NCBI RefSeq assembly: GCF_900109095.1
Contig: NZ_FNYZ01000007.1
Span: forward strand, 175,862 to 239,861
DNA length: 64,000 nt
Direction of reading: 5' to 3'
From: Sphingobium sp. AP50
GTDB lineage: Bacteria; Pseudomonadota; Alphaproteobacteria; Sphingomonadales; Sphingomonadaceae
In this document: positions 27,538 to 38,990 of the stretch, in pieces
Layout of the letters: the number at the start of each line of letters is the position of its first letter
Position numbering within the stretch: the first letter of the stretch is position 1
Made by a program: the position numbers and the translations under genes
The notes under the pieces: generated by a model
What the model was told of the DNA's origin: nothing
What the model saw: the letters and a program-made list of their open reading frames with translations, nothing else
Databases searched by the model: none

Positions 27538-28329
27538 TCAAAGCGAAAAGCCGCCGTCTACGGCCATGGCCTGCCCAGTGACATGGGGCGCGCTGGCCAG
27601 GAATACGGCAAGCTGACCCATATCTTCCGGCGTCTGCGCCTCGCCCTGCGGCAGTAGCGCCGACTGGTGGCGTTCCCACGACTGTTCCTCGCTTTCGCCG
27701 TCCTGCGCCCAGCGGCCCGACAGTCCCGTGTCACCGCGCCACATGCCGGTGCCGACGATGCCGGGGCATAGGGCGTTGACCGTAATCCCTTCGCGCGCGA
27801 CTTCCTTGGCAAGAGCGTTGGTGAAGCCGATGACGCCGAATTTGGATGCGGTATAATGGGCCAGGTCGGGGAAACCGATCTTGCCGGCGATCGATGAGGT
27901 ATTGATGATACGCCCCGAACCACCCTTTCGCATCAGCGCCAGTTCCGCCTGGCAGCACAGGAATACGCCGCGCAGATTGATCGTCATCAGGTCGTCCCAC
28001 TGCTGAACCGTCAGTTCGGCCACCGACCCCAAGCTGACAATGCCAGCATTGTTGACGGCGATATCCAGTTTGCCGAAGTCACGTTCGACAGTCGCGATCA
28101 TGGCCTGCACACTGGCAGGATCACGCACATCGACCATGATGGCCGCGCTGCGCCGACCCAGCTTCTCTATCTCGGCAGCGGTGCCGCCAGCGAGGTCGGC
28201 GTCGAAATCCGCGATCAGCACATCAGCGCCTGCTTTCGCCAGGCTCATGGCGATGCCTGCGCCGATGCCACGGCCGCCGCCAACGATCAGGGCGATTTTG
28301 CCATCAAGGCTGAACTGGCTGTTCGTCAT
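27538..28329 (-). CDS. Short-chain dehydrogenase/reductase (SDR)
   Basis: 263 aa. Motifs are VGGGRGIGAG (cofactor), NNAGI, catalytic Ser in INTSSIAGK, YTASKFG and the C-terminal GQAMAVDGG. Asp at the end of beta-2 (IADFDADLAG) indicates NAD rather than NADP. Its ATG overlaps the stop of the CoA-transferase by four bases. In the context of a Baeyer-Villiger monooxygenase it could be the cyclic-alcohol dehydrogenase that supplies the ketone or an omega-hydroxy-acid dehydrogenase. Confidence 0.88.
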   Translation of the reverse strand: MTNSQFSLDGKIALIVGGGRGIGAGIAMSLAKAGADVLIADFDADLAGGTAAEIEKLGRRSAAIMVDVRDPASVQAMIATVERDFGKLDIAVNNAGIVSLGSVAELTVQQWDDLMTINLRGVFLCCQAELALMRKGGSGRIINTSSIAGKIGFPDLAHYTASKFGVIGFTNALAKEVAREGITVNALCPGIVGTGMWRGDTGLSGRWAQDGESEEQSWERHQSALLPQGEAQTPEDMGQLAVFLASAPHVTGQAMAVDGGFSL

Positions 28330-29597
28330 GTCAGGATATCCTCATTTTCTTGTTGGAAATCTGGGTGTTGTGTCACCGTTCCGCTGGCGACGAGAGCGGC
28401 GATCCGATCATCGTCAAGGCCGAGCAGGTCGCGCAGCACCATATGGCTATGCTGGCCCAACATGGGCGGCGGCGCGCGATATTGGACGGGGGTGTCCGAT
28501 AGCTTGAGCGGACTGGCCACCATTTCGAAGGCCGCATTTTGCGGATGCGGCACCTGCACCTTCATGTTCCGGGCGACGACCTGTGGTTCTTCGAGCGCTT
28601 GTGCGATAGAGTTGATCGCCCCCACCGGCACGCGCGCCGCATGGATGCGCGCGACCCATTCGTCAGCCGTTGCGCCGACTAGATGTTCGCTCAGCAGGCC
28701 ATCGAGTTGCTCGCGATGGGCGATGCGATCCGCATTGGTGATGAAGCGCGGGTCCGCCGACAGGTCCGGCAGCCCGATCGCGCGACATAATGCCACAAAT
28801 TGCTGATCGTTGCCGCAGGCGATGATGAAGTCGCGATCGCTGGCACGGAACACTTGATAAGGTACGATGTTCGCATGGGCATTGCCATAACGCCCCGGCA
28901 CCTTGCCCGATGAAAGATAGTTCATCGTCTGGTTGGCGAGCGTCGCGACCTGCACGTCCAGCAATGCCATGTCGCAATGCTGGCCACGTCCGGTCGTCTG
29001 CCGCGCAATCAGTGCCGCCTGGATCGCGATGGTCGCATAAAGCCCGGTCATCAGGTCCGCTACGGCCACGCCGACTTTTTGCGGCCCGCCGCCCGGTCGG
29101 TCGTCCCGCTCGCCGGTTATGCTCATCAGCCCGGCAAGCCCCTGAATGATGAAATCATAGCCGGGTTCGGCCGCGCGCGGACCATCCTGCCCAAACCCGG
29201 TGATGGAACAATAGACCAGCCGGGGATTGATCGCGGCGAGGCTTCGATAATCGAGGCCATAACGGTCGAGCGAGCCGACCTTGTAATTTTCGATCAGGAC
29301 GTCGGATTTGCGCGCCAGCTCGCGCACGATATCCTGACCTTCAGACGTCGAAATATCGATCGCGACGGACATTTTGCCGCGATTGGCAGCCAGATAATAG
29401 GCTGCCTCGGTCGTCGAGTTGCCTGCATCATCCTTCATCCAGGGTGGCCCCCAGGATCGGGTATCATCGCCATTGCCCGGCCGTTCGACCTTGATGACCT
29501 CCGCACCCAGATCGGCCAGGATCTGGCCGCACCATGGACCTGCCAGGACACGGCTCAGGTCCAGCACGCGTATGCCGTCTAAAGAACTCATGTTCAT
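28326..29597 (-). CDS. CaiB/BaiF family III acyl-CoA transferase
   Basis: 423 aa. SLDGIRVLDLSRVLAGPWCGQILADLGAEVIKVE, the catalytic-Asp region (ATLANQ..., DVQV), YCSITGFGQDGP and AEPGYDFIIQGLAGLMS are family blocks. AAGGA sits directly before the first ATG and six bases before a second ATG at 29591, which may be the real start. It overlaps the SDR by four bases. It would activate the pathway acid (for example a dicarboxylate) by transfer of CoA from succinyl-CoA or another donor. Confidence 0.9.
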   Translation of the reverse strand: MNMSSLDGIRVLDLSRVLAGPWCGQILADLGAEVIKVERPGNGDDTRSWGPPWMKDDAGNSTTEAAYYLAANRGKMSVAIDISTSEGQDIVRELARKSDVLIENYKVGSLDRYGLDYRSLAAINPRLVYCSITGFGQDGPRAAEPGYDFIIQGLAGLMSITGERDDRPGGGPQKVGVAVADLMTGLYATIAIQAALIARQTTGRGQHCDMALLDVQVATLANQTMNYLSSGKVPGRYGNAHANIVPYQVFRASDRDFIIACGNDQQFVALCRAIGLPDLSADPRFITNADRIAHREQLDGLLSEHLVGATADEWVARIHAARVPVGAINSIAQALEEPQVVARNMKVQVPHPQNAAFEMVASPLKLSDTPVQYRAPPPMLGQHSHMVLRDLLGLDDDRIAALVASGTVTQHPDFQQENEDILT

Positions 29598-29637
29598 TCC
29601 TTCACCCGATCGGGCTGTTTTTGGTCGGCCTTGCGCA

Positions 29638-31176
29638 TCAAAGGCGGGAGGCGGGCTGTTCTTTATGAAGCAAGGAAAGCCCCAGCGTGGCGCGACGGCG
29701 CAGCCAGGGACCGGGACGATAGCGAGGGTCGCCTGTCAGGGCATGGATGCGCGTCAATATCGACAATATCTTGTCTGCCCCAAGGCTGTCGCCCCAACTG
29801 AGCGGACCCTTCGGATAGCCAAGGCCTATCCGCACGGCATCATCGATGTCCTGCGGGCTGGCGATGCGCTGCTGCGCAATCTCACCGGCCAGGTTCACCA
29901 CCATGGCCAGCACACGCTGCGCCACGAAGCCGGTGCTGTCGCCGATGAACGTCACCGTGCCGCCGTCCTGCGTAAACAAGGCCCGCGCAGCGTCCGCGAA
30001 ACGCGCGTCAAGCGCTGGCGTACCCATTAGGGTTCGATGCGTCCCCACCCCTGTGAAAAGATCGATCCCGACGCTGCGGGTCGGATCGCAGCCCAGGCGC
30101 AGTGCCGCCGATGTGGCATCTTCACCGAGTGGCGCGATGAGGATGAGCGAGCCGGTTTGCGGGGACTCGCCATGATCCAACGCGCCTCCACAGGCCCCGA
30201 CCAACGCCGCCAAATCGGCCGTGTCGAAATCCGCACTCGGCGCGATCCAGACCGGTGGCGCCTCGGTGGGATCGATGACGGTAGCCGCCTGAGCAGGGGC
30301 AGCAGACGCGGCGGCGGCGCCATAATCGTAAAATCCCCGGCCGGTCTTGCGCCCTAATTCCCGTGCGACAACCCGCTGTTCGGCAATGTATGATGGCTTG
30401 TAGCGCGGATCGCCGTAAAATTGTTCGAAGATCGCACGTGTCGCGGGATGCGAGACATCCAGGCCGGTGAGATCGAACAGCTCGAACGGCCCCATGCGGA
30501 AGCCCGCTGCATTGCGCAGGATCGCATCGACCTGCGCGAAGGACGCCACCCCTTCCTCTACGATGCGCAACGCTTCCGTACCATAGGCACGGCCAGCATG
30601 ATTGATGATGAAACCCGGCGTATCCTTTACCACGACACCGCGATGGCCCAGCCTTTCGGCCAGGTCCGACAGCACTTGTGTCGTCGCTTCGCTGGTGGCG
30701 AAACCAGGTATGATTTCCACGACGCGCATCAACGGAACGGGGTTGAAGAAGTGGAAGCCCGCAACGCGCTTGGGGTGGCGACACTCGACCGCAATCGCCG
30801 TGACGGACAGCGACGATGTGTTGGTCGCCAATATGGCGTCCGCCGAAACCAAGTCTTCCAGCTGCGCGATCAACTGCTGCTTTGCATCCAGCCTTTCGAC
30901 GATCGCTTCGATGACGAGGCCGCAATCCTTGAGCGCGGCAATATCCGCCTCGGGCGACAGACAGGCCGTCGCGGCTTGCGCTGCATCAGGTTCCATCTTT
31001 CCCTTGGCCACGAGCTTGTCGAAGGTCGCACGCAATCCATCACAGGCGGCCTGCGCCGCTCCTTTACGCGCATCGAACAACCGCACCTTGATGCCCGCTG
31101 CTGCGGCAATTTGGGCGATACCTGCGCCCATAATGCCTGTACCAACGATGCCGATCGTATCTATCCGACTGTTCAT
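29638..31176 (-). CDS. 3-hydroxyacyl-CoA dehydrogenase (PaaH/PaaC-type, two C-terminal domains)
   Basis: 512 aa. The NAD-binding motif GIVGTGIMGAGIAQIAAAAG is at the N-terminus. Catalytic His is in AGFHFFNPVPLMRVVEI, and a first C-terminal domain contains FRMGPFELFDLTGLDV. A second 3HCDH C-terminal domain (GFVAQRVLAMVVNLAGEIAQ, GYPKGPLSWGD) extends it to about 510 residues, as in the phenylacetate-pathway enzyme. It should oxidise a 3-hydroxyacyl-CoA, possibly 3-hydroxyadipyl-CoA, to the 3-oxo form for the thiolase at 24805. One base separates it from the enoyl-CoA hydratase stop. Confidence 0.92.
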   Translation of the reverse strand: MNSRIDTIGIVGTGIMGAGIAQIAAAAGIKVRLFDARKGAAQAACDGLRATFDKLVAKGKMEPDAAQAATACLSPEADIAALKDCGLVIEAIVERLDAKQQLIAQLEDLVSADAILATNTSSLSVTAIAVECRHPKRVAGFHFFNPVPLMRVVEIIPGFATSEATTQVLSDLAERLGHRGVVVKDTPGFIINHAGRAYGTEALRIVEEGVASFAQVDAILRNAAGFRMGPFELFDLTGLDVSHPATRAIFEQFYGDPRYKPSYIAEQRVVARELGRKTGRGFYDYGAAAASAAPAQAATVIDPTEAPPVWIAPSADFDTADLAALVGACGGALDHGESPQTGSLILIAPLGEDATSAALRLGCDPTRSVGIDLFTGVGTHRTLMGTPALDARFADAARALFTQDGGTVTFIGDSTGFVAQRVLAMVVNLAGEIAQQRIASPQDIDDAVRIGLGYPKGPLSWGDSLGADKILSILTRIHALTGDPRYRPGPWLRRRATLGLSLLHKEQPASRL

Positions 31177-31177
31177 T

Positions 31178-31963
31178 TCATAACCCCGTAAATTGCGGCC
31201 TGCGCTTTTCCATGAAGGCGGCCGCGCCCTCTTTCTGGTCCTGCGTGTCGAAAAGGAGTTGGAACGCCTTGCGCTCCAGCATCAATGCGCTTTCCAGGGG
31301 GAGGTCCGCGCCTGCCAGCATCACTTCCTTGATCTGTCGCACCGCCATGGATGGCATGCGGGCAATGTCGATCGCGATCTCCGTTGCGCGATCGATCGTC
31401 TGCGCATCATCGACCACTTCGCTTACGAGGCCGATCCGCAAGCCCTCCTCCGCCCCGACCATGCAGCCGGTCAGCGCCATGCGCATGGCCTGAAACTTTC
31501 CTACAGCCCGGATCAGCCGCTGCGTCCCGCCTGCTCCGGGCATCACGCCCAGCTTGACTTCGGGCTGCGCGAAACGGGCCGAACGTCCCGCCACGATGAT
31601 GTCGCAATGCATCGCCAATTCGCATCCACCGCCAAGGGCAAATCCGTTGACCGCCGCCACGATCGGCACAGGACAGGACGCGATCGCCCCCCATAGCTGC
31701 TCGACTTTGCGCTGGATCATTTCGATCGGGGTGGCGTTGGCCATTTCGCCGATATCGGCGCCCGCCACGAATATGTCCGGCCCGCCCGTCAGGACGATGG
31801 CGCGAATATCGGATATGCCGGATAGATTAAGGAAGATCTCCGCCATTTCGCGCCTGATCTTCAGGTTCAACGCATTTTTTGCGTGGGGTCGATCGATGCA
31901 TATCACTGCAACGCCGTCATCGCGTATTTCAAGATGGATTTCGGGTTTCGCCGTGATTGTCAT
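31178..31963 (-). CDS. Enoyl-CoA hydratase
   Basis: 261 aa crotonase-fold protein. FVAGADIGEMANATP and GFALGGGCELAMHCDIIVAG form the oxyanion-hole region, and KLGVMPGAGGTQRL carries the catalytic Glu. GAGGATC precedes the ATG. It heads the minus-strand operon, and the palindrome at 31985-31999 lies only 21 bases before its start, so its expression should be sensitive to whatever binds there. Hydration of a 2,3-enoyl-CoA (possibly 2,3-dehydroadipyl-CoA) is expected. Confidence 0.92.
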   Translation of the reverse strand: MTITAKPEIHLEIRDDGVAVICIDRPHAKNALNLKIRREMAEIFLNLSGISDIRAIVLTGGPDIFVAGADIGEMANATPIEMIQRKVEQLWGAIASCPVPIVAAVNGFALGGGCELAMHCDIIVAGRSARFAQPEVKLGVMPGAGGTQRLIRAVGKFQAMRMALTGCMVGAEEGLRIGLVSEVVDDAQTIDRATEIAIDIARMPSMAVRQIKEVMLAGADLPLESALMLERKAFQLLFDTQDQKEGAAAFMEKRRPQFTGL

Positions 31964-31984
31964 GATCCTCTACCATCTTGCAAA

Positions 31985-31999
31985 TTCCGCACAGCGGAA
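31985..31999. promoter_or_regulatory. IclR-type operator candidate, copy 1
   Basis: TTCCGC-ACA-GCGGAA, a perfect palindrome, in the leader of the minus-strand catabolic operon. It is identical to copy 2 at 32136-32150. Confidence 0.7.
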
Positions 32000-32135
32000 C
32001 TATATTTCGTTGGTAGAATGAATAAGGCTTTGCGAAGGGATTGTAAAGTTTCGGCGTTTTCCGATTAAATATGACTTAATAACAACGCATTGAGCATGAT
32101 CTGGCATTTTCAATGATGAACAATAGGCATTTTAG

Positions 32136-32150
32136 TTCCGCACAGCGGAA
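32136..32150. promoter_or_regulatory. IclR-type operator candidate, copy 2
   Basis: The same 15-base palindrome, 41 bases before the IclR start and 136 bases away from copy 1. Pairing of identical sites before both divergent operons suggests autoregulated, coordinated control by the IclR protein. Confidence 0.7.
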
Positions 32151-32191
32151 TCTAATACCGCATTATTGACAAAATAAATCGGAGGGTTACG

Positions 32192-33067
32192 ATGAAGACC
32201 ATAAAGCTGGCCACGACGCATTTGGATGAGGCGAAAAAGCCAGGAAACGCGCCCGACGAATCAGGCGATAGCAGCGTTGGCGGCATGGAAGAGGAGAACG
32301 AAAATGAAGGCGAAAAAGATCGAAACTTCGTTACGGCTTTAGCACGGGGGGTGGAATTGCTCCGTTGCTTCACGCCCTCGCAAAGCCTGCTGGGCAACCA
32401 GGAACTGGCTGCCAAGACGGGCCTGGCCAAGGCGACGGTTTCGCGTCTCACCTATACGCTCGCGCAGTTGGGCTGCCTCAAGCGCCAACCATCGTCAGGC
32501 AAATATCATCTGGACGTCGGCGTACTCGCCTTTGGCTATCAGATGTTGTCGAACCTTTCGATCAGGGCGGTAGCGCATCCTTTCATGGAGGATCTGGCGA
32601 AACATGCCCAGACCACCGTGGCGATGGCGGCGCGGGACCGGTTGCAGATGGTGTATCTCGACGTGGTTCATGGTCAGGCGAACATGACCATGCGCCGGCA
32701 GGTCGGATCCTATCTGCCGCTGCATCTTAGTTCGATGGGCCGCGCATGCCTGGCAGCGATGCCGGAGAAGGAACGTGAGTTCCTGCTCAACCATATTCGT
32801 GAGCGTCACGACACCGATTGGCGTGAAATCCGTCGTGGCCTTGATCGCGCTTTCCGCGACTATGAAGATTTTGGCTACTGCCTGTCTATCGGCGAATGGA
32901 CGCGCGATGTGAATTCCGTGGCGGTTCCCCTGATCCACCCGGAGCATGGGATTTTGGCCTTCAATTGCGGTGGTCCGAGCTTTCAGCTGCCTAGAGAGAA
33001 GCTGGAAGAGGACATCGGCCCCCGGCTCAAGCTGATGGTGGCACAGATACAATCCGTGGGACGGTAA
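32192..33067 (+). CDS. IclR-family transcriptional regulator of the alicyclic/dicarboxylate operons
   Basis: 291 aa with a strong GGAGGG site. An acidic, probably disordered N-terminal extension of about 45 residues (EEENENEGEK) precedes the winged HTH (ALARGVELLRCFTPS, LGNQELAAKTGLAKATVSRL) and the effector domain (YLPLHLSSMGRACLAAMP, NSVAVPLIHPEHGILAFNCGGP). It lies between two divergent catabolic operons with two identical palindromes, so it most likely controls both. Its effector may be a pathway acid or CoA ester. Confidence 0.92.
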   Translation: MKTIKLATTHLDEAKKPGNAPDESGDSSVGGMEEENENEGEKDRNFVTALARGVELLRCFTPSQSLLGNQELAAKTGLAKATVSRLTYTLAQLGCLKRQPSSGKYHLDVGVLAFGYQMLSNLSIRAVAHPFMEDLAKHAQTTVAMAARDRLQMVYLDVVHGQANMTMRRQVGSYLPLHLSSMGRACLAAMPEKEREFLLNHIRERHDTDWREIRRGLDRAFRDYEDFGYCLSIGEWTRDVNSVAVPLIHPEHGILAFNCGGPSFQLPREKLEEDIGPRLKLMVAQIQSVGR

Positions 33068-33122
33068 GGCCCGTCCCGACCGAGTTTTAAGAGCGCCCCA
33101 ATGGACGGTGCCAGGAGAGAAG

Positions 33123-34274
33123 ATGATACGCGATCAGGATACGCTGGACTTCCTCGTCACGACAGTCGGTCGATTTGTGGACGAAGTTCTGATCCCGCAT
33201 GAAAATGAAGTCGCCGAGACGGACGAGATCCCAAAGACCGTCATTGCGGCCATGCGGGAACTGGGCCTGTTCGGCCTGACGATTCCTGAGGAATTCGGCG
33301 GCCTGGGCGTGACGATGGAGGAGGAAGTCCGCATCGTATTCGAGCTGGGTCGTGCCTCCCCCGCCTTCCGCTCCTATATTGGGACCAACAATGGCATCGG
33401 GTCGCTCGGCATCCTGATCGACGGCACACAGGCGCAGAAGGAGCAATATCTGCCACGGCTGGCCAGCGGCGAATATCTTAGCGCCTTTTGCCTGACGGAA
33501 CCCGATGCCGGATCGGACGCTGCATCGCTCAAGACCAGCGCGGTTCTGGACGGTGACCATTATGTCCTCAACGGGACCAAGCGGTACATAACCAACGCCC
33601 CCCATGCCGGGATTTTCAGCGTGATGGCCCGGACGGACCCCGCCAACAAACGAGCAAGCGGTATCAGCGCTTTCATCGTCGAGCGAGGCACTCCCGGCCT
33701 TTCACTCGGCAAGCCCGACCATAAAATGGGCCAAAAGGGTGCGCATACCTGCGACGTCGTTTTCGAAGATGTGCGCGTCCCCCGGTCACAGTTGATCGGC
33801 GGCGTCGAAGGCGTCGGTTTCAAGACTGCGATGAAAGTCCTCGACAAGGGTCGCCTGCATATCGCTGCCCTGGCCGTGGGCGCTGCCGAACGCATGCTGG
33901 CCGACACGTTGCGCTATGCGATGGACCGCCGCCAGTTTGGAACGCCCATCGCTGAACATCAGTTGATCCAGGCGATGCTGGCGGACAGCAAGGCCGAAAT
34001 TTACGCCGCGCGATGCATGGTTCTGGACGCGGCGCAGCGGCGCGATGCTGGCCAGCCGATCAGCACCGAGGCATCCTGCGCCAAGATGTTTTCCACCGAA
34101 ATGTGCGGCCGGGTCGCCGATCGTTGCGTCCAGATCCATGGCGGTGCCGGCTATGTCAGCGAATATGCGATCGAACGCTTCTATCGCGATGTGCGCCTGT
34201 TCCGCATCTACGAAGGAACGACGCAGATCCAGCAGATCATCATCGCCAAGAATATGATGGCGGAGGCCGGCTGA
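33123..34274 (+). CDS. Acyl-CoA dehydrogenase
   Basis: 383 aa from the ATG at 33123, with AGGAG five bases upstream; a GTG at 33108 is a poorer start. FCLTEPDAGSDAASLKTSA and RYITNAPHAGIFSVMART are FAD/substrate signatures. QIHGGAGYVSEYAIERFYRDVR and the catalytic-base stretch FRIYEGTTQIQ (Glu) close the protein. It should introduce the 2,3 double bond into the acyl-CoA made by the CoA-transferase, and so complete the beta-oxidation set split between the two divergent operons. Confidence 0.92.
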   Translation: MIRDQDTLDFLVTTVGRFVDEVLIPHENEVAETDEIPKTVIAAMRELGLFGLTIPEEFGGLGVTMEEEVRIVFELGRASPAFRSYIGTNNGIGSLGILIDGTQAQKEQYLPRLASGEYLSAFCLTEPDAGSDAASLKTSAVLDGDHYVLNGTKRYITNAPHAGIFSVMARTDPANKRASGISAFIVERGTPGLSLGKPDHKMGQKGAHTCDVVFEDVRVPRSQLIGGVEGVGFKTAMKVLDKGRLHIAALAVGAAERMLADTLRYAMDRRQFGTPIAEHQLIQAMLADSKAEIYAARCMVLDAAQRRDAGQPISTEASCAKMFSTEMCGRVADRCVQIHGGAGYVSEYAIERFYRDVRLFRIYEGTTQIQQIIIAKNMMAEAG

Positions 34275-34345
34275 CGCGGCGCCCCACCCGGATGCCGCGC
34301 ACGGTGGCAAAGACATTCGAAGATTAAAGTAACTGGAGGATCGAA

Positions 34346-35995
34346 ATGGCTACTTCTCCCAACGCCACAGCTACGTCCGAAATCGAACTGGATGCGGTGG
34401 TCGTAGGCGCCGGATTTGGCGGCATCTACGCGCTTAAAAAATTGCGCGACGAACATGGTTTGCATGTCCTGGCATTCGACAAGGCCGGTGGCGTTGGCGG
34501 AACCTGGTACTGGAACCGCTATCCCGGTGCGTTGTCGGATTCGGAATCGCACGTCTATTGTTATTCCTGGGACAAGGCATTGTACCAGGAGTGGGAATTC
34601 AAGACCAAATATGTGCCGCAGGCCGAAGTCCTCTCCTACCTTCAAAGCGTGGTCGAACGCCATGACCTGATGAAGGACATCCGGCTCGAAACCGGCATCA
34701 CATCGGCCGTGTTCGATGGTGCCCGGCGCAAATGGGTCGTGACGACGGACGCTGGCGAAACCTATCTCGCAAAATATTTTATTACCGCCCTGGGATTGCT
34801 GGCCGCCACCAACATTCCCGACATTCCAGGCCTCGCAAGCTTTGAAGGTGAAGTCTATCACACGTCGCGCTGGCAACCGGAAACCAGCTTCGAAGGCAAG
34901 CGGGTCGGCGTGATCGGCACGGGATCGACCGGCGTGCAATTCATCACTGCGGTGGCGCCCCAGGTCAGGCACCTGACCGTGTTCCAGCGGTCGCCGCAAT
35001 ATTCGGTGCCGATCGGCAATGGCCCGATCAGCAAGGAAGAACTGGCCGACATCCATCGTGATTTCGATGCGATCTGGGATCAGGTGCGCGGTTCGGCCCT
35101 GGCGTTCGGCTTCGAGGAAAGCGACATCGGGACGTTCAGCGTTTCGGACGAGGAGCGCAAGGCGATCTTCGACCGGGCATGGAAGAAGGGCGGCGGCTTC
35201 CGCTTCATGTTCGAGACGTTCAACGACATCGCCACGAACGAAGCGGCAAACAAGGCGGCGCAGGATTATATCCGCGGCAAAATCGACGAGATCGTCAACG
35301 ATCCCGAAACAGCCCGCAAGCTGAAACCTAAGGATCTCCACGCCAAGCGCCCCCTGTGCGACAGCGGCTATTATGAGATATTCAATCGAGACAATGTGAC
35401 CCTGGTCCATGTGGGATCGGAAGAAACACCGATCGAAAGGATCACATCGACAGGCGTGGTCACGTCTGATGGTGTCGAACATGAACTCGACATGCTTGTC
35501 TTTGCAACTGGGTTCGATGCGGTCGATGGTAATTACAAGCGCATGGAATTGCGCGGTCGCGACGGCGTCCTGATTCAGGATCACTGGAAGGCCGGCCCCA
35601 CCAGCTACATGGCCGTGGCGACCGCGAATTTCCCCAACATGTTCATGGTCCTTGGCCCCAACGGTCCCTTCACCAACCTGCCCCCATCGATCGAGGCCGA
35701 AGTGGAGTGGATCGCCGACACGATCGGTTACATGGAAGATAACGCCATCGCCACGCTGGAGCCGCAGCCGCAATCCGAAGAAGCCTGGGTCCAGACATGC
35801 GAGGATATCGCCAACCAGACCTTGTTCCCCAAGGCTGAATCCTGGATCTTTGGCGCGAACATTCCGGGGAAGAAGAACAGCATCTATTTCTACATGGGCG
35901 GCCTTGCGGCCTATCGCGAGGCGCTGAAACAAGTCACGCAGGATGGATTTCGCGGCTTTATCCTCGAAAAAACGAGCGAAAATCAGCCTGCATAG
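34346..35995 (+). CDS. FAD-dependent Baeyer-Villiger monooxygenase
   Basis: 549 aa. The first Rossmann motif GAGFGG is at 21-26, followed by GGVGGTWYWNRYPG. The BVMO fingerprint FEGEVYHTSRWQ is at 166-177, where the consensus final Pro/Asp is Gln. The second Rossmann motif GTGSTG is at 191-196. The length matches type I cyclohexanone-type monooxygenases. It should insert oxygen next to a ketone carbonyl with NADPH and O2, giving a lactone from a cyclic ketone. It is the third gene of the plus-strand operon. The Gln at the fingerprint end is a minor departure. Confidence 0.92.
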   Translation: MATSPNATATSEIELDAVVVGAGFGGIYALKKLRDEHGLHVLAFDKAGGVGGTWYWNRYPGALSDSESHVYCYSWDKALYQEWEFKTKYVPQAEVLSYLQSVVERHDLMKDIRLETGITSAVFDGARRKWVVTTDAGETYLAKYFITALGLLAATNIPDIPGLASFEGEVYHTSRWQPETSFEGKRVGVIGTGSTGVQFITAVAPQVRHLTVFQRSPQYSVPIGNGPISKEELADIHRDFDAIWDQVRGSALAFGFEESDIGTFSVSDEERKAIFDRAWKKGGGFRFMFETFNDIATNEAANKAAQDYIRGKIDEIVNDPETARKLKPKDLHAKRPLCDSGYYEIFNRDNVTLVHVGSEETPIERITSTGVVTSDGVEHELDMLVFATGFDAVDGNYKRMELRGRDGVLIQDHWKAGPTSYMAVATANFPNMFMVLGPNGPFTNLPPSIEAEVEWIADTIGYMEDNAIATLEPQPQSEEAWVQTCEDIANQTLFPKAESWIFGANIPGKKNSIYFYMGGLAAYREALKQVTQDGFRGFILEKTSENQPA

Positions 35996-36148
35996 ACATA
36001 AGCCGGATAGGACGGGGCAGATGATGTACGCATGATAGGCATCATCCGCCCCCGCGCCGGATCGACACGCCGGACGAAAGACGATCGTCGCAAGATCGCT
36101 TGAGCCACAATGCTTCTCGCCCCGCGTGGCCTCTTTAGGAGAGTGACC

Positions 36149-38375
<2,227 letters not shown>

Positions 38376-38696
38376 ACCGGAATATCGCTGATCCGGGCCG
38401 TGCCGCACATATCGGCGGCGCGGCCAACGCCTTGCATTCTGCGCCGGACGTGAGCTCCGGTGGCCCTCGGGTGTCTCCTCCTGTCGCGCGGCAGCGCGTC
38501 GATAAGCAGTCGGACATAGAGTTCAATGATCGTTGAATCTTTGTTTGCGGAAGCCCAAAACGGAGTGGTAACGGCCGGCGATCCTGGCATGCGTCGAAAC
38601 GGGTCGAGAGGTCGCTGCGCCCTTCGGCCGGATCGGATCAGATGTGTCTGCTGATCCAATTCAAGAAGGCGCGGACGTTCGGCGCCTTGATGCGGC

Positions 38697-38719
38697 TTGA
38701 ACCGCCCCGGGCGGTTCAA
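38697..38719. repeat. 23-base near-perfect palindrome
   Basis: TTGAACCGCCC and GGGCGGTTCAA, 11 bp each, are separated by one base. It could be an operator, a cruciform or an orphan terminator. No adjacent gene explains it. Confidence 0.6.
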
Positions 38720-38797
38720 CTAAGTGGCCAAAGCATCGTCACCCGGCCCTCCTGCATCTACCCTGATCTGCCCGCGCGTCTGCCCAACAGCTGGCCG

Positions 38798-38893
38798 CTT
38801 ACCAAGCTGGACAAAGCGACCTTCTACGCCGACGATGCCCACGGGTTCATCAACCAACCGCCATACGCGGCGGCGAAAGCCGGCACCGCGTGA
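38798..38893 (+). pseudogene. Possible C-terminal fragment of an alpha/beta-hydrolase
   Basis: The frame reads LTKLDKATFYADDAHGFINQ then PPYAAAKAGTA and stop. FYxDDAHGFxNQPP resembles the catalytic-His end of dienelactone-hydrolase or acetyl-esterase proteins. No upstream hydrolase sequence was recognised in any frame. A lost lactonase next to the Baeyer-Villiger operon is a tempting but unproven reading. Confidence 0.3.
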
Positions 38894-38955
38894 GACGATC
38901 TTCTCTGGATGATGCGTCTCAGGCGGGTTCCATGCAGGCCCTGCAATGCTATCAA

Positions 38956-38986
38956 TGGCGGCCCGCGAACGATACCCGGGCCGCCA
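38956..38986 (-). terminator. Hairpin after TonB receptor gene
   Basis: Perfect 10-bp stem TGGCGGCCCG / CGGGCCGCCA with an 11-base loop, four bases beyond the receptor stop; weak T content follows. Confidence 0.6.
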
Positions 38987-38990
38987 CTGG

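Larger units (their letters stand above)
38376..38990. other. Convergent intergenic interval with palindromes and a gene remnant
   Basis: 615 bases without an intact gene. It contains a 7-bp inverted repeat AAGGCGC/GCGCCTT (38666-38688), the near-perfect palindrome at 38697-38719, the remnant at 38798-38893 and the hairpin at 38956-38986. Confidence 0.5.

Noticed and set aside
26742..27581. A 279-codon plus-strand frame opposite the aldehyde dehydrogenase
   Set aside because: The aldehyde dehydrogenase has all catalytic motifs and a strong ribosome site; the antisense frame is rich in Arg/Gly/Asp with no domain.
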